This document shows positions 25,020 through 34,355 of a stretch of 64,000 nt of DNA, piece after piece (the first letter of the stretch is position 1; each line of letters begins with the position of its first letter). A model generated the notes under the pieces. That model did not search any database, was not told the DNA's origin, and worked only from the letters and a program-made list of their open reading frames with translations. Origin of the DNA: Actinomadura sp. J1-007 (GTDB taxonomy: Bacteria > Actinomycetota > Actinomycetes > Streptosporangiales > Streptosporangiaceae); the NCBI RefSeq assembly GCF_009793335.1, contig NZ_WING01000001.1, forward strand, positions 5,456,001-5,520,000, given 5' to 3'. The position numbers and the translations under genes were made by a program.

Positions 25020-26214
25020 ATGATCAGCTCGAATCTCGCCGGACCCCGGGCGCGCGTCGCCGCGGCCGTCGCGGCGGTGCTGGCCGCCGCGGGACTCGGC
25101 GCGTGCGCGCCGTCGAGCGGCGGGCAGGCCGGGGAGGAGGCGACCCCCTGCCCTCGGCGACCGTCCAGGACGCGGCGTCCTTCGATCTGGGCGCGCTCGT
25201 CGCCGCTGCCAAGAAGGAGGGCAGCGTGCTCGCCTACGACGGCAGCGGGGACGTCAAGGACGTCGCCGCCGCGTTCACCAAGAAGTACGGGATCAAGGCC
25301 GAGGGAATGAAGTCCAAGGCCGCCGACACCGCAGAGAAGATGACCCGCGAGGCGCAGGCCAAGAACGTCACGATCGACGTGAGCCTGTTCGAGGACGGGC
25401 CGATGCTCGTCGGCCAGCTCCTCCCGCAGAAGATCGTCCAGACCTGGATCCCGCCGGACCTCGCCGCGCACATCGACGAGGCCGACCGCAACCCGCTCAT
25501 GATGCTGGAGAAGGCGTACGTCTTCGTCTACAACCCCAGGCTCAACCCGCGGGGTGCCCGGTGAGGAACCTGTGGGAGCTCACCGAGCCCCGGTGGAAGG
25601 GCAAGGTGATGTTCCAGGACCCGCTGGGCAAGGAGGTCTTCACCCAGTGGTTCACGCAGATGTCGGAGCAGGGCGGCGACAGGCTGACCGCGGCGTACGG
25701 GAAGCTCGGCAAGGGCGCGCTCAAGGTCGGTGAGGACGACCCCGCGCGCGAGTGGGTGAAGCGGCTCGCGAAGAACGCCCCGGTCCTCACCACCGAGGAC
25801 GAGGACGTCGCCACCGGCGTCGCCGCGCCCAACCAGACCGACACCCGGATCGGGCTCATGTCGATCGCCAAGTTCCGGGACGTGGAGGAGAAGGGCTTCC
25901 ACATGAAGGTCTGCGAGGGCCTGGACCCCTGGGCCGGCTTCTCCTATCCGAAGTTCGCCACGGTCGCGACCGGGTCCGAGCACCCGAACGCCGCGAAGCT
26001 GTTCGTCCACTTCGTGCTGGAGAAGCAGGGCTTCGAGCTGGAGTCCGGCAGCGGCGGGGTGTCCGGCAACAAGTCCGTCGGCAAGAGCCCCAACAACCCT
26101 CCGGGCCTGACCGACTGGGACGGCCAGCTCTTCCGCTTCTCCTCGGCCAAGCTGCGCGCCGACTTCGCCGCGCGCCAGGACATCAAGGACTTCTGGCGCA
26201 TCAACCACCGCTGA
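25020..26214 (+). CDS. ABC importer substrate-binding lipoprotein (two apparent frameshifts)
   Basis: Starts MISSNLAGPRARVAAAVAAV with lipobox GLGACAP (Cys about residue 29). The frame shifts at CCCCC 25144-25148, continuing as LPSATVQDAASFDLGALVAA to 25560. It shifts again near 25551-25559, continuing as VRNLWELTEPRWKGKVMFQD to the end at 26214. Adding one base at each run gives about 398 residues. The fold phrases (YVFVYNPRL, WELTEPRWKGKV, KLFVHFVLEKQGFEL) are those of Fe3+/2-aminoethylphosphonate/polyamine-type binding proteins (SBP_bac_11). In this operon the ligand is plausibly a phosphorylated polyol such as inositol phosphate; this is inference. Confidence 0.83.
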
Positions 26215-26222
26215 CCACCCCT

Positions 26223-26250
26223 CCGGCGGGGCGCTCCGGCGCCCCGCCGG
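26223..26250 (+). promoter_or_regulatory. Intercistronic hairpin after the binding-protein gene
   Basis: CCGGCGGGGCGC (26223-26234) pairs perfectly with GCGCCCCGCCGG (26239-26250) around TCCG, in the only sizeable gap of the ABC genes. Such stems protect or partly terminate mRNA so that the binding protein is made in excess over the permease and ATPase. Confidence 0.75.
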
Positions 26251-26275
26251 GCCCCTCACCCCGGAGGAACCCCCC

Positions 26276-28099
26276 ATGGCGGTCGCCGCCTCCGCACGGC
26301 CGGCGTCACGCGGCCGGCGCGCGCTCTACCGGGCCCGCGTGCTCCTGCGCGATCCCACCGTCCTGCTCGGCATCCTCATGTGCCTGGTCCTGCTCTACCT
26401 CGTCATCGCCCCGCTGATCTCGGTGATCTCGGACGCCGGCCGCGTCCAGTACGGGGACGAGGCGCGCTCCGGGCAGCGGACCGGCTCGTGGACGAGCTAC
26501 TACCTGTGGCGGGTGTTCCGCTCGCCCGTCAGCCACCTGCTGTTCTGGGAACCGCTGTGGCACACCGCCCTCGTCGCGGCCGGGGTCGTCGCGTTCGCCC
26601 TCGCGGTCGGCGGCTCCATGGCCTGGCTGGTGACGCGCACGAACGTGCCGGGCCGCAGGTTCCTGGCGTCCGCGCTGGTCGTCCCGTACATGCTGCCGTC
26701 CTGGACGTTCGCCCTCGCCTGGCTGGCGCTGTTCAAGAACGACCGGTCGGGCGGGCAGGTCGGCTACCTCCAGGGCGCCGGGATCCGCACCCCGGACTGG
26801 CTGGCGTACGGGCCGCTGCCGATCGTCGTGACGCTCGGCCTGCACTACTACCCGTTCGTCCTGCTGCTGTTCGGCAACGCCCTGCGCCGCATCGACTCGC
26901 AGCTGGAGGACTCCGCGCGCATCCTCGGCGCGGGCGGGCGGACGGTGCTGCGCCGCGTCACGCTGCCGCTGATGATGCCCGCGCTGTCCTCGGCGGTGCT
27001 GCTGGTCCTCGGCCGCGTGCTCGGCACGTTCGGGACGCCCTACATCCTCGGGCTGCCGAGCGACTACAACGTGCTGTCCACCAGCCTCTACCGCGCCATC
27101 CGCGACCGCAGCACCGGCGTCGCCTCGACCCTCGCCGGCGTCATCGTCCTGGTCGGCGTGCTGGTCGTCCTCATCGACACCCGCCTGGTCCGTGAGCAGC
27201 GCCGGTTCGTGACCGTCGGCGGCAAGGGCGCGATGGACCGGCGCGGCGACCTGCGGCGCTGGCGGTGGCCCGCCTGCGCCCTGGCCATGGCCGTCTTCGC
27301 CGCGAGCGTCGTCGCGCCCGTCGCCACGCTGCTGCTGTCGACCGTCACCAAGACGCCCGGCGTCTTCAGCTTCGACAACTTCACGCTCAAGTACTGGTTC
27401 GGCTCGCACATCCCCGGCGCCGTCGGCTTCCCGCACGGGGTGCTGCGCGGCGGCGAACTCTGGGAGGCCGCGTGGAACAGCCTGCGGATCGTCGGCCTCG
27501 CGTCGCTGGTCTGCGGCCTGCTCGGCCTGCTGATCGGGTACGTGGTGGTGCGCGGCGACGGCACCCGGGTCTCGATGTTCCTGCGGCAGGTGTCGTTCCT
27601 GCCCTACCTCGTCCCGGGGATCGCGTTCGCCGCCGCCTGCCTGTCGCTGTTCGCCGTGCGGCGCGGACCCGTGCCCGCCCTGTACGGCACGGTCACGCTG
27701 CTCGTCCTGGTGCTGGTGATCACGCACCTGCCGTACTCGTCCCGGTCCGGCATCTCGGCCATGATGCAGCTCGGCCGGGAACCGGAGGAGGCCGCGCAGA
27801 TCAGCGGCGCGCGGTGGCCGGTCCGGATGCTGCGGATCATCATTCCGATCCAGCGCGGCGCGCTGGTCACCGGCGTGGTGCTGCCCTTCGTATCCGGGCT
27901 GAAGGAGCTCAGCATCGTGATCATGCTGACGACCTCGGGCACCCAGCTGCTGACCACGCTGTCGATCGGGCTCGTCGACTACGGCTACACCCAGCTCGCC
28001 AACGGCGTCGTGCTCGTCATCGCACTGCTCTCGTTCACCATGACCTACCTGGCCCAGCGGCTCACCCGGAGCAGCCTGGCCTCGGGCATCGGAGGTTGA
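26276..28099 (+). CDS. ABC importer permease, fused FbpB-type
   Basis: 607 residues from ATG 26276. It is two permease domains fused in one chain, about 12 TM helices, as in FbpB/PhnV-type importers. Each half carries an EAA loop for the ATPase: EDSARILGAGGRTVLRRVTL and EEAAQISGARWPVRMLRIII. It would form the channel with the ATPase at 28102-29235 and receive substrate from the preceding lipoprotein. Only five bases separate it from the ATPase start. Confidence 0.93.
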   Translation: MAVAASARPASRGRRALYRARVLLRDPTVLLGILMCLVLLYLVIAPLISVISDAGRVQYGDEARSGQRTGSWTSYYLWRVFRSPVSHLLFWEPLWHTALVAAGVVAFALAVGGSMAWLVTRTNVPGRRFLASALVVPYMLPSWTFALAWLALFKNDRSGGQVGYLQGAGIRTPDWLAYGPLPIVVTLGLHYYPFVLLLFGNALRRIDSQLEDSARILGAGGRTVLRRVTLPLMMPALSSAVLLVLGRVLGTFGTPYILGLPSDYNVLSTSLYRAIRDRSTGVASTLAGVIVLVGVLVVLIDTRLVREQRRFVTVGGKGAMDRRGDLRRWRWPACALAMAVFAASVVAPVATLLLSTVTKTPGVFSFDNFTLKYWFGSHIPGAVGFPHGVLRGGELWEAAWNSLRIVGLASLVCGLLGLLIGYVVVRGDGTRVSMFLRQVSFLPYLVPGIAFAAACLSLFAVRRGPVPALYGTVTLLVLVLVITHLPYSSRSGISAMMQLGREPEEAAQISGARWPVRMLRIIIPIQRGALVTGVVLPFVSGLKELSIVIMLTTSGTQLLTTLSIGLVDYGYTQLANGVVLVIALLSFTMTYLAQRLTRSSLASGIGG

Positions 28100-28101
28100 C
28101 C

Positions 28102-29235
28102 ATGCCGGCCATCACGCTCAGCGGAGTGGTCAAGAACTACGCCGGCGGGCACGCGGCGGTGAAGGACCTCGACCTGACCGTCCCGGACGGGTCGTTCACC
28201 TGCCTGCTCGGCCCGTCGGGATGCGGCAAGACCACCACCCTGCGGATGATCGCCGGGCTGGAGCAGCCGACCCGCGGCGAGATCACCGTCGGGGACCGCG
28301 TGCTCGACTCGGTGGAACGGGGCGTCTACGTCCCGCCGGAGAAGCGCGCCATGGGGCTCGTGTTCCAGAACTACGCGCTCTGGCCGCACCTCACCGTCCG
28401 GGGCAACACCGAGTTCGGGCTGCGGATGCGCAAAGTCCCGGCGGCCGAGCGCGCGGCCCGCGCGAAGGAGGCGCTGGAGAAGGTGCACGTCGCCGACTGC
28501 ATGGACCGCTACCCGTCCCAGCTCTCCGGGGGCCAGCAGCAGCGCGTCGCGCTCGCGCGCATGCTGGCCGTGGACCCCGACGTGCTGCTGCTGGACGAGC
28601 CGCTGTCGAACCTGGACGCCCGGCTGCGGCTGGAGATGCGCGCCGAGCTGAAGCGCATCCACGAGGAGACGGGGGCGACGATCGTGTTCGTCACCCACGA
28701 CCAGATGGAGGCGATGACGATGGCGACCCACATCGCGGTCATGTCCGGCGGCGAGCTCCAGCAGGTGGCGCCGCCCATGGAGATGTACGCGCGGCCGGCG
28801 AACCGGTTCGTGGCCGAGTTCGTCGGCAGCCCGCCGATGAACATCGTCCCGGCCGCCGGCCCCGAGCCCGGCGGCCTCGCGGGCTCGCTGCTGCGCTTCG
28901 CCGGGAAGCGCGGGGACATGGGAGCGCCGGGCTGCGCGGGGGTGCGGCCCGAGGCGCTCAGGCTGGCGCGGGAGGCGGGCGCGGTGCCGGACGCCGCCTG
29001 GTCGGAGGACGCCGTCGTCGAGACCGTCCTGCCGACCGGCGCGAGCTGGACGGTCGAGCTGCGCGTCCTCGGCACCAGGATGTTCGCCATCACGCACGAC
29101 GACCCCGAGGCGGGCCCCGGCGACACGCTGCGCTGCTGGACCCGGCCCGAGAACCTGCACCTGTTCGCGGAGGACGGCACCCGTACGACGGCCTGGGACG
29201 AGAGCGTCGCTCCGGTCAGCGGGGCGGCCTCGTGA
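28102..29235 (+). CDS. ABC importer ATP-binding subunit (PotA/FbpC/UgpC type)
   Basis: 377 residues from ATG 28102. Walker A LLGPSGCGKTTTLR, Q-loop VFQNYALWPHLTV, signature QLSGGQQQRVALARML, Walker B DVLLLDEPLSNLDA and the switch His in VFVTHDQMEAM are all intact. The last about 130 residues form a TOBE/MOP regulatory domain (GVRPEALRLA, VVETVLPTGASWTVELRVLG). It powers the importer with the two upstream genes. Its TGA overlaps the GTG of the HAD gene. Confidence 0.95.
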   Translation: MPAITLSGVVKNYAGGHAAVKDLDLTVPDGSFTCLLGPSGCGKTTTLRMIAGLEQPTRGEITVGDRVLDSVERGVYVPPEKRAMGLVFQNYALWPHLTVRGNTEFGLRMRKVPAAERAARAKEALEKVHVADCMDRYPSQLSGGQQQRVALARMLAVDPDVLLLDEPLSNLDARLRLEMRAELKRIHEETGATIVFVTHDQMEAMTMATHIAVMSGGELQQVAPPMEMYARPANRFVAEFVGSPPMNIVPAAGPEPGGLAGSLLRFAGKRGDMGAPGCAGVRPEALRLAREAGAVPDAAWSEDAVVETVLPTGASWTVELRVLGTRMFAITHDDPEAGPGDTLRCWTRPENLHLFAEDGTRTTAWDESVAPVSGAAS

Positions 29236-30071
29236 ACGCCGCGCCCCCCGGCTCGTCCCCTGGCCCGTCCGGGTCGCGCGTGGTGTCGGGCCGGACGCTC
29301 CGCAGGCCGCGGGCGCTGCTGCTCGACTTCGGCGGCGTGCTGGTCGAGACGTCCGCCCGGCCGGGATGGCCGGCCGCGCTCGCCAAGGAGGTGCACGCGC
29401 TGCTCGTCCGCGCGGGCTGCCGGGAGCTGGACGCCGCCGCGGTCGAGACCGACATCAAGGCGGGCGCGGCGGCCGACAAGTGCTGGAAGGACGCGATGTC
29501 GCGACCGTACGCTCCGCCGGAGATGACGCACGCCGGCTTCTGGTGCGACTACGTCGCCGCCGACTGGCCCGCACCGGCGCGCGAGCTCGTCCGCGCGCAC
29601 GCCTCCCCGCTCTGCAAGCGGATGGGGGAGCTGAGGCAGGACCGCCGCGTCCGCCCGGGGATCCCCGAGCTACTCGACGGCGCCGCGGCCCTGGGCGTCC
29701 CGTGCGGGGTGGTCAGCAACGCCCTGTCCGGCGCGGTCCACCGCGACCACACCGAGGCGACGGGCCTCGCCGGGAAGCTGGCGGTGGAGGTCTACAGCGA
29801 CGAGGCGGGCGTCCGCAAACCCAACCCCGAGATGGTGTGGATCGCCACCCGCGCCCTCGGCGTCCGCCCCGAGGACGCCTGGTACGTCGGCGACAACTTC
29901 GACCGCGACGTGGTGTGCGGGCACCGCGCCGGGGTCGGGGGGAACGTGCTGATGGTCGCCAAGGGCACCTACGACGTCCCGTACGAGGTCCGCTACCGGC
30001 CCGACGCCGTCGTGGACGACGGGCACGGACTGCTGGCCCTGCTCACCGAAGCGGTCGAAGGAGACCAATGA
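29232..30071 (+). CDS. HAD-superfamily phosphatase (operon-borne)
   Basis: 279 residues from GTG 29232 (GTGA overlap with the ATPase stop). HAD motifs: I RALLLDFGGVLVET (nucleophile Asp; the usual second Asp is Gly, as in several HAD_2 phosphatases), II VVSNALSG, III VRKPNPEM, IV WYVGDNFDRDVVCG. It is a subfamily IA-like hydrolase with a helical cap that holds two Cys. It probably dephosphorylates a small phospho-metabolite brought in by the adjacent ABC system; the substrate is not readable. Confidence 0.9.
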   Translation: MNAAPPGSSPGPSGSRVVSGRTLRRPRALLLDFGGVLVETSARPGWPAALAKEVHALLVRAGCRELDAAAVETDIKAGAAADKCWKDAMSRPYAPPEMTHAGFWCDYVAADWPAPARELVRAHASPLCKRMGELRQDRRVRPGIPELLDGAAALGVPCGVVSNALSGAVHRDHTEATGLAGKLAVEVYSDEAGVRKPNPEMVWIATRALGVRPEDAWYVGDNFDRDVVCGHRAGVGGNVLMVAKGTYDVPYEVRYRPDAVVDDGHGLLALLTEAVEGDQ

Positions 30072-30928
30072 ACACCGACGGAATCGACGTACCCGCCTCG
30101 CGGGAACTGGCCCGGATCGCCGAGGTCGCCGCGCGCGCCACCGCCGACCGGCTGCGCGGCGCGTTCCGGTCCCGGCCGGAGGTGCTCCACAAGCGCGACT
30201 TCCACGACCCGGTCACCGAGCACGACCGCGCCGCGGAGGAGACGATCCGCGAGGTGCTCGAACGGCACTGGCCGGGCGGCGCGGTGGTCGGGGAGGAGGG
30301 CGGCGCGGACGGCGCGGGCGGCGTGGACGACCGGGACGGCGGCGTGCGCTGGTACGTCGATCCCATCGACGGGACGGCCAACTTCGCGGCGGGCCTGCCG
30401 TTCTTCTGCACGTCCATCGGGGCCGTGGCGGACGGCCGGGTCGTCGCCGGGGTGGTCTACGACCCGGTGCGCGACGACCTGTTCTCCGCCTCGCTCGGCG
30501 GGGCCGAGTGCAACGGCGAGCCGCTCCGCAGCGCGGGCGCGGAGCGGGACCGCGGCGCGGTCCTCCTCACCGGCTTCCCGAACGCGCGCGACCTGCGCCG
30601 CGACGGCGAGGCGGCGCTGGAACGGTACGGGGCGCTCGTGGAGTCGTTCGCCACGCTGCGGCGTCCGGGCAGCGCCGCGCTGTGCCTGGCGCACGTCGCG
30701 GCGGGCTGGGCGGACGCGGCGTACGGCACGTCCGTCAACGCCTGGGACGTCGCCGCGGCGCTGCTGCTGGTCCGGCAGGCGGGCGGGACCTACCTGCCGC
30801 TCGGCGGCGCGCCGGGCGGGAACGAGTGGGACGCCCCCGGCTACGTGGCGTGCGTCGGCGGGTTCGACCTGGCCGGCTCCGCGCTGGCCGGGGTCGCGGG
30901 CCTCGCTCCGGCGGGGGACCCGACGTGA
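30068..30928 (+). CDS. Inositol monophosphatase family protein
   Basis: 286 residues from ATG 30068, overlapping the HAD stop. Metal and catalytic motifs of the IMPase family are present: the D-x-x-T motif (PVTEHDRAAEETI), VVGEEGG, WYVDPIDGTANFAAGLPFF, and NAWDVAAALLLVRQAGG near the end. Members hydrolyse inositol-1-phosphate, histidinol-phosphate or fructose bisphosphate with Mg2+. Placement between two HAD phosphatases in an inositol locus makes a true inositol phosphate phosphatase likely. Confidence 0.93.
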   Translation: MNTDGIDVPASRELARIAEVAARATADRLRGAFRSRPEVLHKRDFHDPVTEHDRAAEETIREVLERHWPGGAVVGEEGGADGAGGVDDRDGGVRWYVDPIDGTANFAAGLPFFCTSIGAVADGRVVAGVVYDPVRDDLFSASLGGAECNGEPLRSAGAERDRGAVLLTGFPNARDLRRDGEAALERYGALVESFATLRRPGSAALCLAHVAAGWADAAYGTSVNAWDVAAALLLVRQAGGTYLPLGGAPGGNEWDAPGYVACVGGFDLAGSALAGVAGLAPAGDPT

Positions 30929-31775
30929 ACGACGCGCCCACCCGGAAGGTCGACTGGATCGTCACCGACCTGGACGGCACCCTCGTCGGCCGCGACCTGC
31001 GGATCGTCGGGCCGAACCTGGCGGCGCTGCGCCGGTTCGCGGACGCGGGCGGCGACGTGGTGGTCGCGACCGGACGCGGCGAGGAGTCGGCGCGCCCGTA
31101 CTACGAGCGGCTCGGCCTGCGGAACCCGGCGATCCTCTACAACGGCGCCCGCGTGGTCGACCTGAGCAGCGGCGCGGTGCTGTACCGGCGGTGCCTGAGC
31201 GCCGCCGTCTGGGCGAACCTCGTGATGCTGTTCGAGGAACTGCCCGCGGGGGTGTGGCCGGTCGCCTTCAGCGGAGGCCGCGCGCACGTGCGTTCGGAGA
31301 CCGCCGCGCTGCGCGCGTACGCGCACCGCGACGGCATCGGCCTGCACCGGGTCGGCTCGTGGGCCGAGCTGCCGTTCGACGAGGTCGTCAAGACCATGCT
31401 GATCTGCGAACGGCCCGGCCTCGTCGACGACGCCGCCGCCCTCCTGCGCGAGGTCGCGTCGGGCCCGGACGGCGCGCCGGCGGGCCCGGGCGCCGGGGCC
31501 ACCCTGGTCCGTTCGGAGAGCACCTACCTGGAGGTGCTGCCCGCGGGCGCGACCAAGGGGCGGCGCTCCGCGAGCTGGCCGCGGCGCGCGGGGTGCCCCT
31601 GCACCGCGTCGCGGCGATCGGCGACAACCCGAACGACCTGGACATGATCGAGACGGCCGGGCTCGGCGCGGCCGTCGGCGACGGCGACCCGGCGGTACGG
31701 GCCGCCGCCGACATCGTCGTCGCGGACTGCGCGGACGGCGCGGTCGCGGACCTGGTCGACCGCGTCATGCCGTGA
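30925..31775 (+). CDS. Cof-type HAD phosphatase (one apparent frameshift)
   Basis: Begins at GTG 30925 (GTGA overlap) with motif I WIVTDLDGTLVGRD and motif II VVVATGRGEES. A C2B-type cap follows. The frame is lost at AAG GGG near 31557-31560 and resumes in the next frame as LRELAAARGVPLHRVAAIGD, carrying motif IV GDNPNDLDMIE, to TGA 31773-31775. Adding one G to GGGG gives about 283 residues, normal for the Cof/YidA subfamily, which removes phosphate from sugar phosphates and similar compounds. It is the last gene of the operon begun at 22321. Confidence 0.85.
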
Positions 31776-31811
31776 CCCTCCGGGCCGCCTCCCGCGCGCC
31801 TCCCGCGCCCG

Positions 31812-32797
31812 TCACGCGGGCGGGGCCGTGGACGGGCGGCCGACGACCAGGGGAGGGACGGTGATCCGCCGTCCCTCCTCGGGCCGTTCGCCGCCGATGC
31901 GGTCGAGGAGGAGCTCCATCGCCGCCCGGCCGAGTTCGCGGGGCGGCGGGGCGACCGTGGTCACGCCGATCGCGGCGGCGCCGGGAGGGTCCCCGACGAC
32001 GACGAGCGACACGTCCCCCGGGACGCGCAGCCCGGTCCGGCCCAGGGCGGCGAGCGCCCCGGCGCCCGTGGCGTCCCCGATGGCGACCGCCGCGCTGAAC
32101 GGCTCGGACGGCCGCCACGCCCCCGCCCGCCCGCCGTCCTCCGGTGCGGGCGGCGCGAGCAGGTCGCGGGCGATCGGCCGGTCGCCGAGCCCGGCGTCTC
32201 GCATGGCCGCGGCGTACGCGTTGCGGAGCGACGCCGGGGGCGGGGGGAGAGGGACAGGCAGGCGATGTCCCGGTGCCCCAGAGCCGCCAGGTGCGACACG
32301 GCCAGTTCCACCGCCGCCGCGTCGTCCCCCGTGACGCCGTCCAGCCGCGCCGAACGCGGCGAACGTCCCACCACCGCCAGCGGGCAGGTCCCGGCGGCGC
32401 GTTCGATGTCGGACGCGGAGGACCTCGGGTTCGCCAGCAGCACGCCGTCCGGGCGCAGGTCGAGCAGCTGGTGCAGGGCGGCGCGCTCGCGCGCCGGACG
32501 GCCGCCGCCGCCGACCAGCAGCAGCCGGACGGAGCGCCGGGCCGCCGCCTCGGCCATCCCGTCGTGGAGCGCCGCGCACGCCGGATCGTGCAGGTCGGCC
32601 AGCAGCCCGACCATGCCGGTACGGCCCGCGGCCAGGCTCCGGGCCATCACGTTCGGCCGGTACCCGAGCTCGCGGGCCGCCTCCAGCACCGCCTCGCGCC
32701 GTTCCTTGCCGACCTTGGGGAGCCGCGCATGACGAGGGACACCAGCGCGCGCGAGACGCCCGCGCGCGCGGCGACGTCCTCAAGGGTCGGGTGGGAC
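31812..32797 (-). CDS. LacI-family repressor (two apparent frameshifts)
   Basis: Starts at ATG 32797 with the LacI headpiece MSHPTLEDVAARAGVSRALV. A shift at GGGG 32717-32720 is followed by LEAARELGYRPNVMARSLAA (hinge) and the periplasmic-binding-like sensor domain. A second shift at the G runs 32236-32247 leads into ASLRNAYAAAMRDAGLGDRP and the end at 31812. One added base at each run gives about 329 residues. It is the likely binder of the TAGAGCGCTCTA dyads at the phytase promoter and lies next to phytase in the same orientation. Inducer unknown; an inositol or sugar phosphate is plausible. Confidence 0.83.
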
Positions 32798-32884
32798 ATG
32801 GCGTGGATCTCCAAACGCTGGCCTGCGGCGAGCCGCCGTACCGGATCGATATCACAGCGGCCCGCCGCGGGCCGCGTCGGCGGA

Positions 32885-34248
32885 TCAGTCGCGCGGGTCC
32901 CAGTCGCCGGGCGTCACGTCCAGGTCCAGCGGCTCGGCGACCTGCTTCCAGTCGACGAACTTGAAGTCGGTGTTGGTACGGACCTCGCCGTTGCCGTCCA
33001 CGACGTCGGGCGTGTTGAACCCGTCGTGGACGACCAGCAGGCCGTCGCGGAAGTCGCCGACGCGCGCGCTGGTCACCATCGCGCCGTCGCACTCCTCGGA
33101 GCCGTCGACGGCGCGGCCGGGAGCGACCCGGAAGCGGCCGAGGTACCCGTTGGGCGCCTCGCGGCCGTACGCCACGAACGTGTTGTCGCCCTGGCTGGAG
33201 GCGAGCAGGTAGCCCTCCCCGTCGTCCTGCCGGTAGATCGTCAGCCCTTCGGCGTCCGCGGTGAGGTGCTCACCGCCCGCGCCCGGGTCGGGCCCGCTGA
33301 CCTCGCACTCGTCGGTCTCGGGGTTGTAGGTCGCGGGGACGCCGTAGTCCCTGACCTTGTCGACGAGCTTCGGCGACCCGCCGCCGATCGGGATCCGCCA
33401 GATCCCGACGTCCTCCTGCGCGGCGTACAGCGCCCCGTGCTCCTCGTCGGCGACCATGCCCTCGACCTGCGGGCCGCGGCCGGGGTCCTCGCAGGGCGTC
33501 CAGGTGGCGCCGCCCGGCAGCGGGAACGAGGCGGGCAGGTCGACGTCGCGGACCCGCCGGTAGGTGATCGTGCCCGCGGCCGTGGCCTCCAGCCGTACGA
33601 TCCCGACCCGCGTGGTGTGCCGCCGGCTCAGCGCCACGTAGCCGCCGCCCTTCCCGTCGGGCCAGGACGCCAGGCCGTAGGCGGTGCGCTGGTCGTTGAC
33701 CTCGTCGGGGACGCGGAGAACACCGGCGGCGCGGCGGCGTCGGTGACGTCGGTGAGCGGGGCCCGGTGCCGCCGGGCGGCGGCCGGGTCGATCGCGTAGG
33801 CGCGGACGGTGTCGCGCCCGCGGTCGGAGACCACGGCGAGGTCGACGGTCCGGCCGCCCAGCCGGAAGCCGTAGACGAGATCGACGTTGTTGAAGCGGCC
33901 CGGCTCGTCGCCGGGGCGCGGCGGAGCCGGCGCCGCGACGCGCTGGAGCTGCCTGCCGCCGGTGTCGTACACCGCCAGGCCGGCCTGCTTCAGCGTGCCG
34001 ATGACCAGGTCGCCGCCGTGGTCGTCGGGGTGGCTCCAGATGGCGGGGTCGTCGGCGTTGGCGTCGCCGCCCGCCGCGTCGTCGAAGACCGCGGGGGTCT
34101 CCAGCCGGGCGTGGACGGCCGCGGGCTCGTCGCCGTCCGCGGACGCCGCCGCGCCGGGCAGGACGGCGGCGGCGAGGGCGGCGGCAAACGCCGCGGCGGC
34201 CAGCCGCGAGGGGCGGGCCGGCAGGGGGTGGAAGCTGCCGTGGGGCAT
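32885..34248 (-). CDS. Secreted beta-propeller phytase (one apparent frameshift)
   Basis: Starts at ATG 34248 with a signal peptide (LAAAAFAAALAAAVLPGAAA). Family motifs of beta-propeller (3-)phytases follow: DDPAIWSHPDDHGGDLVIGT, GRFNNVDLVYGFRLGGRTVD, VSDRGRDTVRAYAIDP; then, in the next frame after GGGG 33707-33710, VEGMVADEEHGALYAAQEDV, DAEGLTIYRQDDGEGYLLAS, SQGDNTFVAYGRE and NTDFKFVDWKQVAEPLD. The acidic clusters bind the Ca2+ ions needed for phytate hydrolysis. One added base restores about 454 residues. It releases Pi and lower inositol phosphates outside the cell. A double LacI-type operator controls its promoter. Confidence 0.9.
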
Positions 34249-34294
34249 CGGGTTCCTCCTGATGCGCTGGCGGGTCGTGCCCGCACCGTAAGCG

Positions 34295-34325
34295 TTAGAG
34301 CGCTCTAATTCAATAGAGCGCTCTA
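34295..34325 (-). promoter_or_regulatory. Double LacI-type operator of the phytase gene
   Basis: TTAGAGCGCTCTAA (34295-34308) is a perfect 14-bp palindrome, and TAGAGCGCTCTA (34314-34325) repeats its core with centres 18 bp apart. Both lie 47-77 bp upstream of the phytase ATG. The central CG-containing dyad is typical of LacI-family repressors, and such a gene is immediately downstream of phytase. Confidence 0.8.
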
Positions 34326-34355
34326 ATCGGTCAGGAGGCCGCCGGGCCCGCCGGC

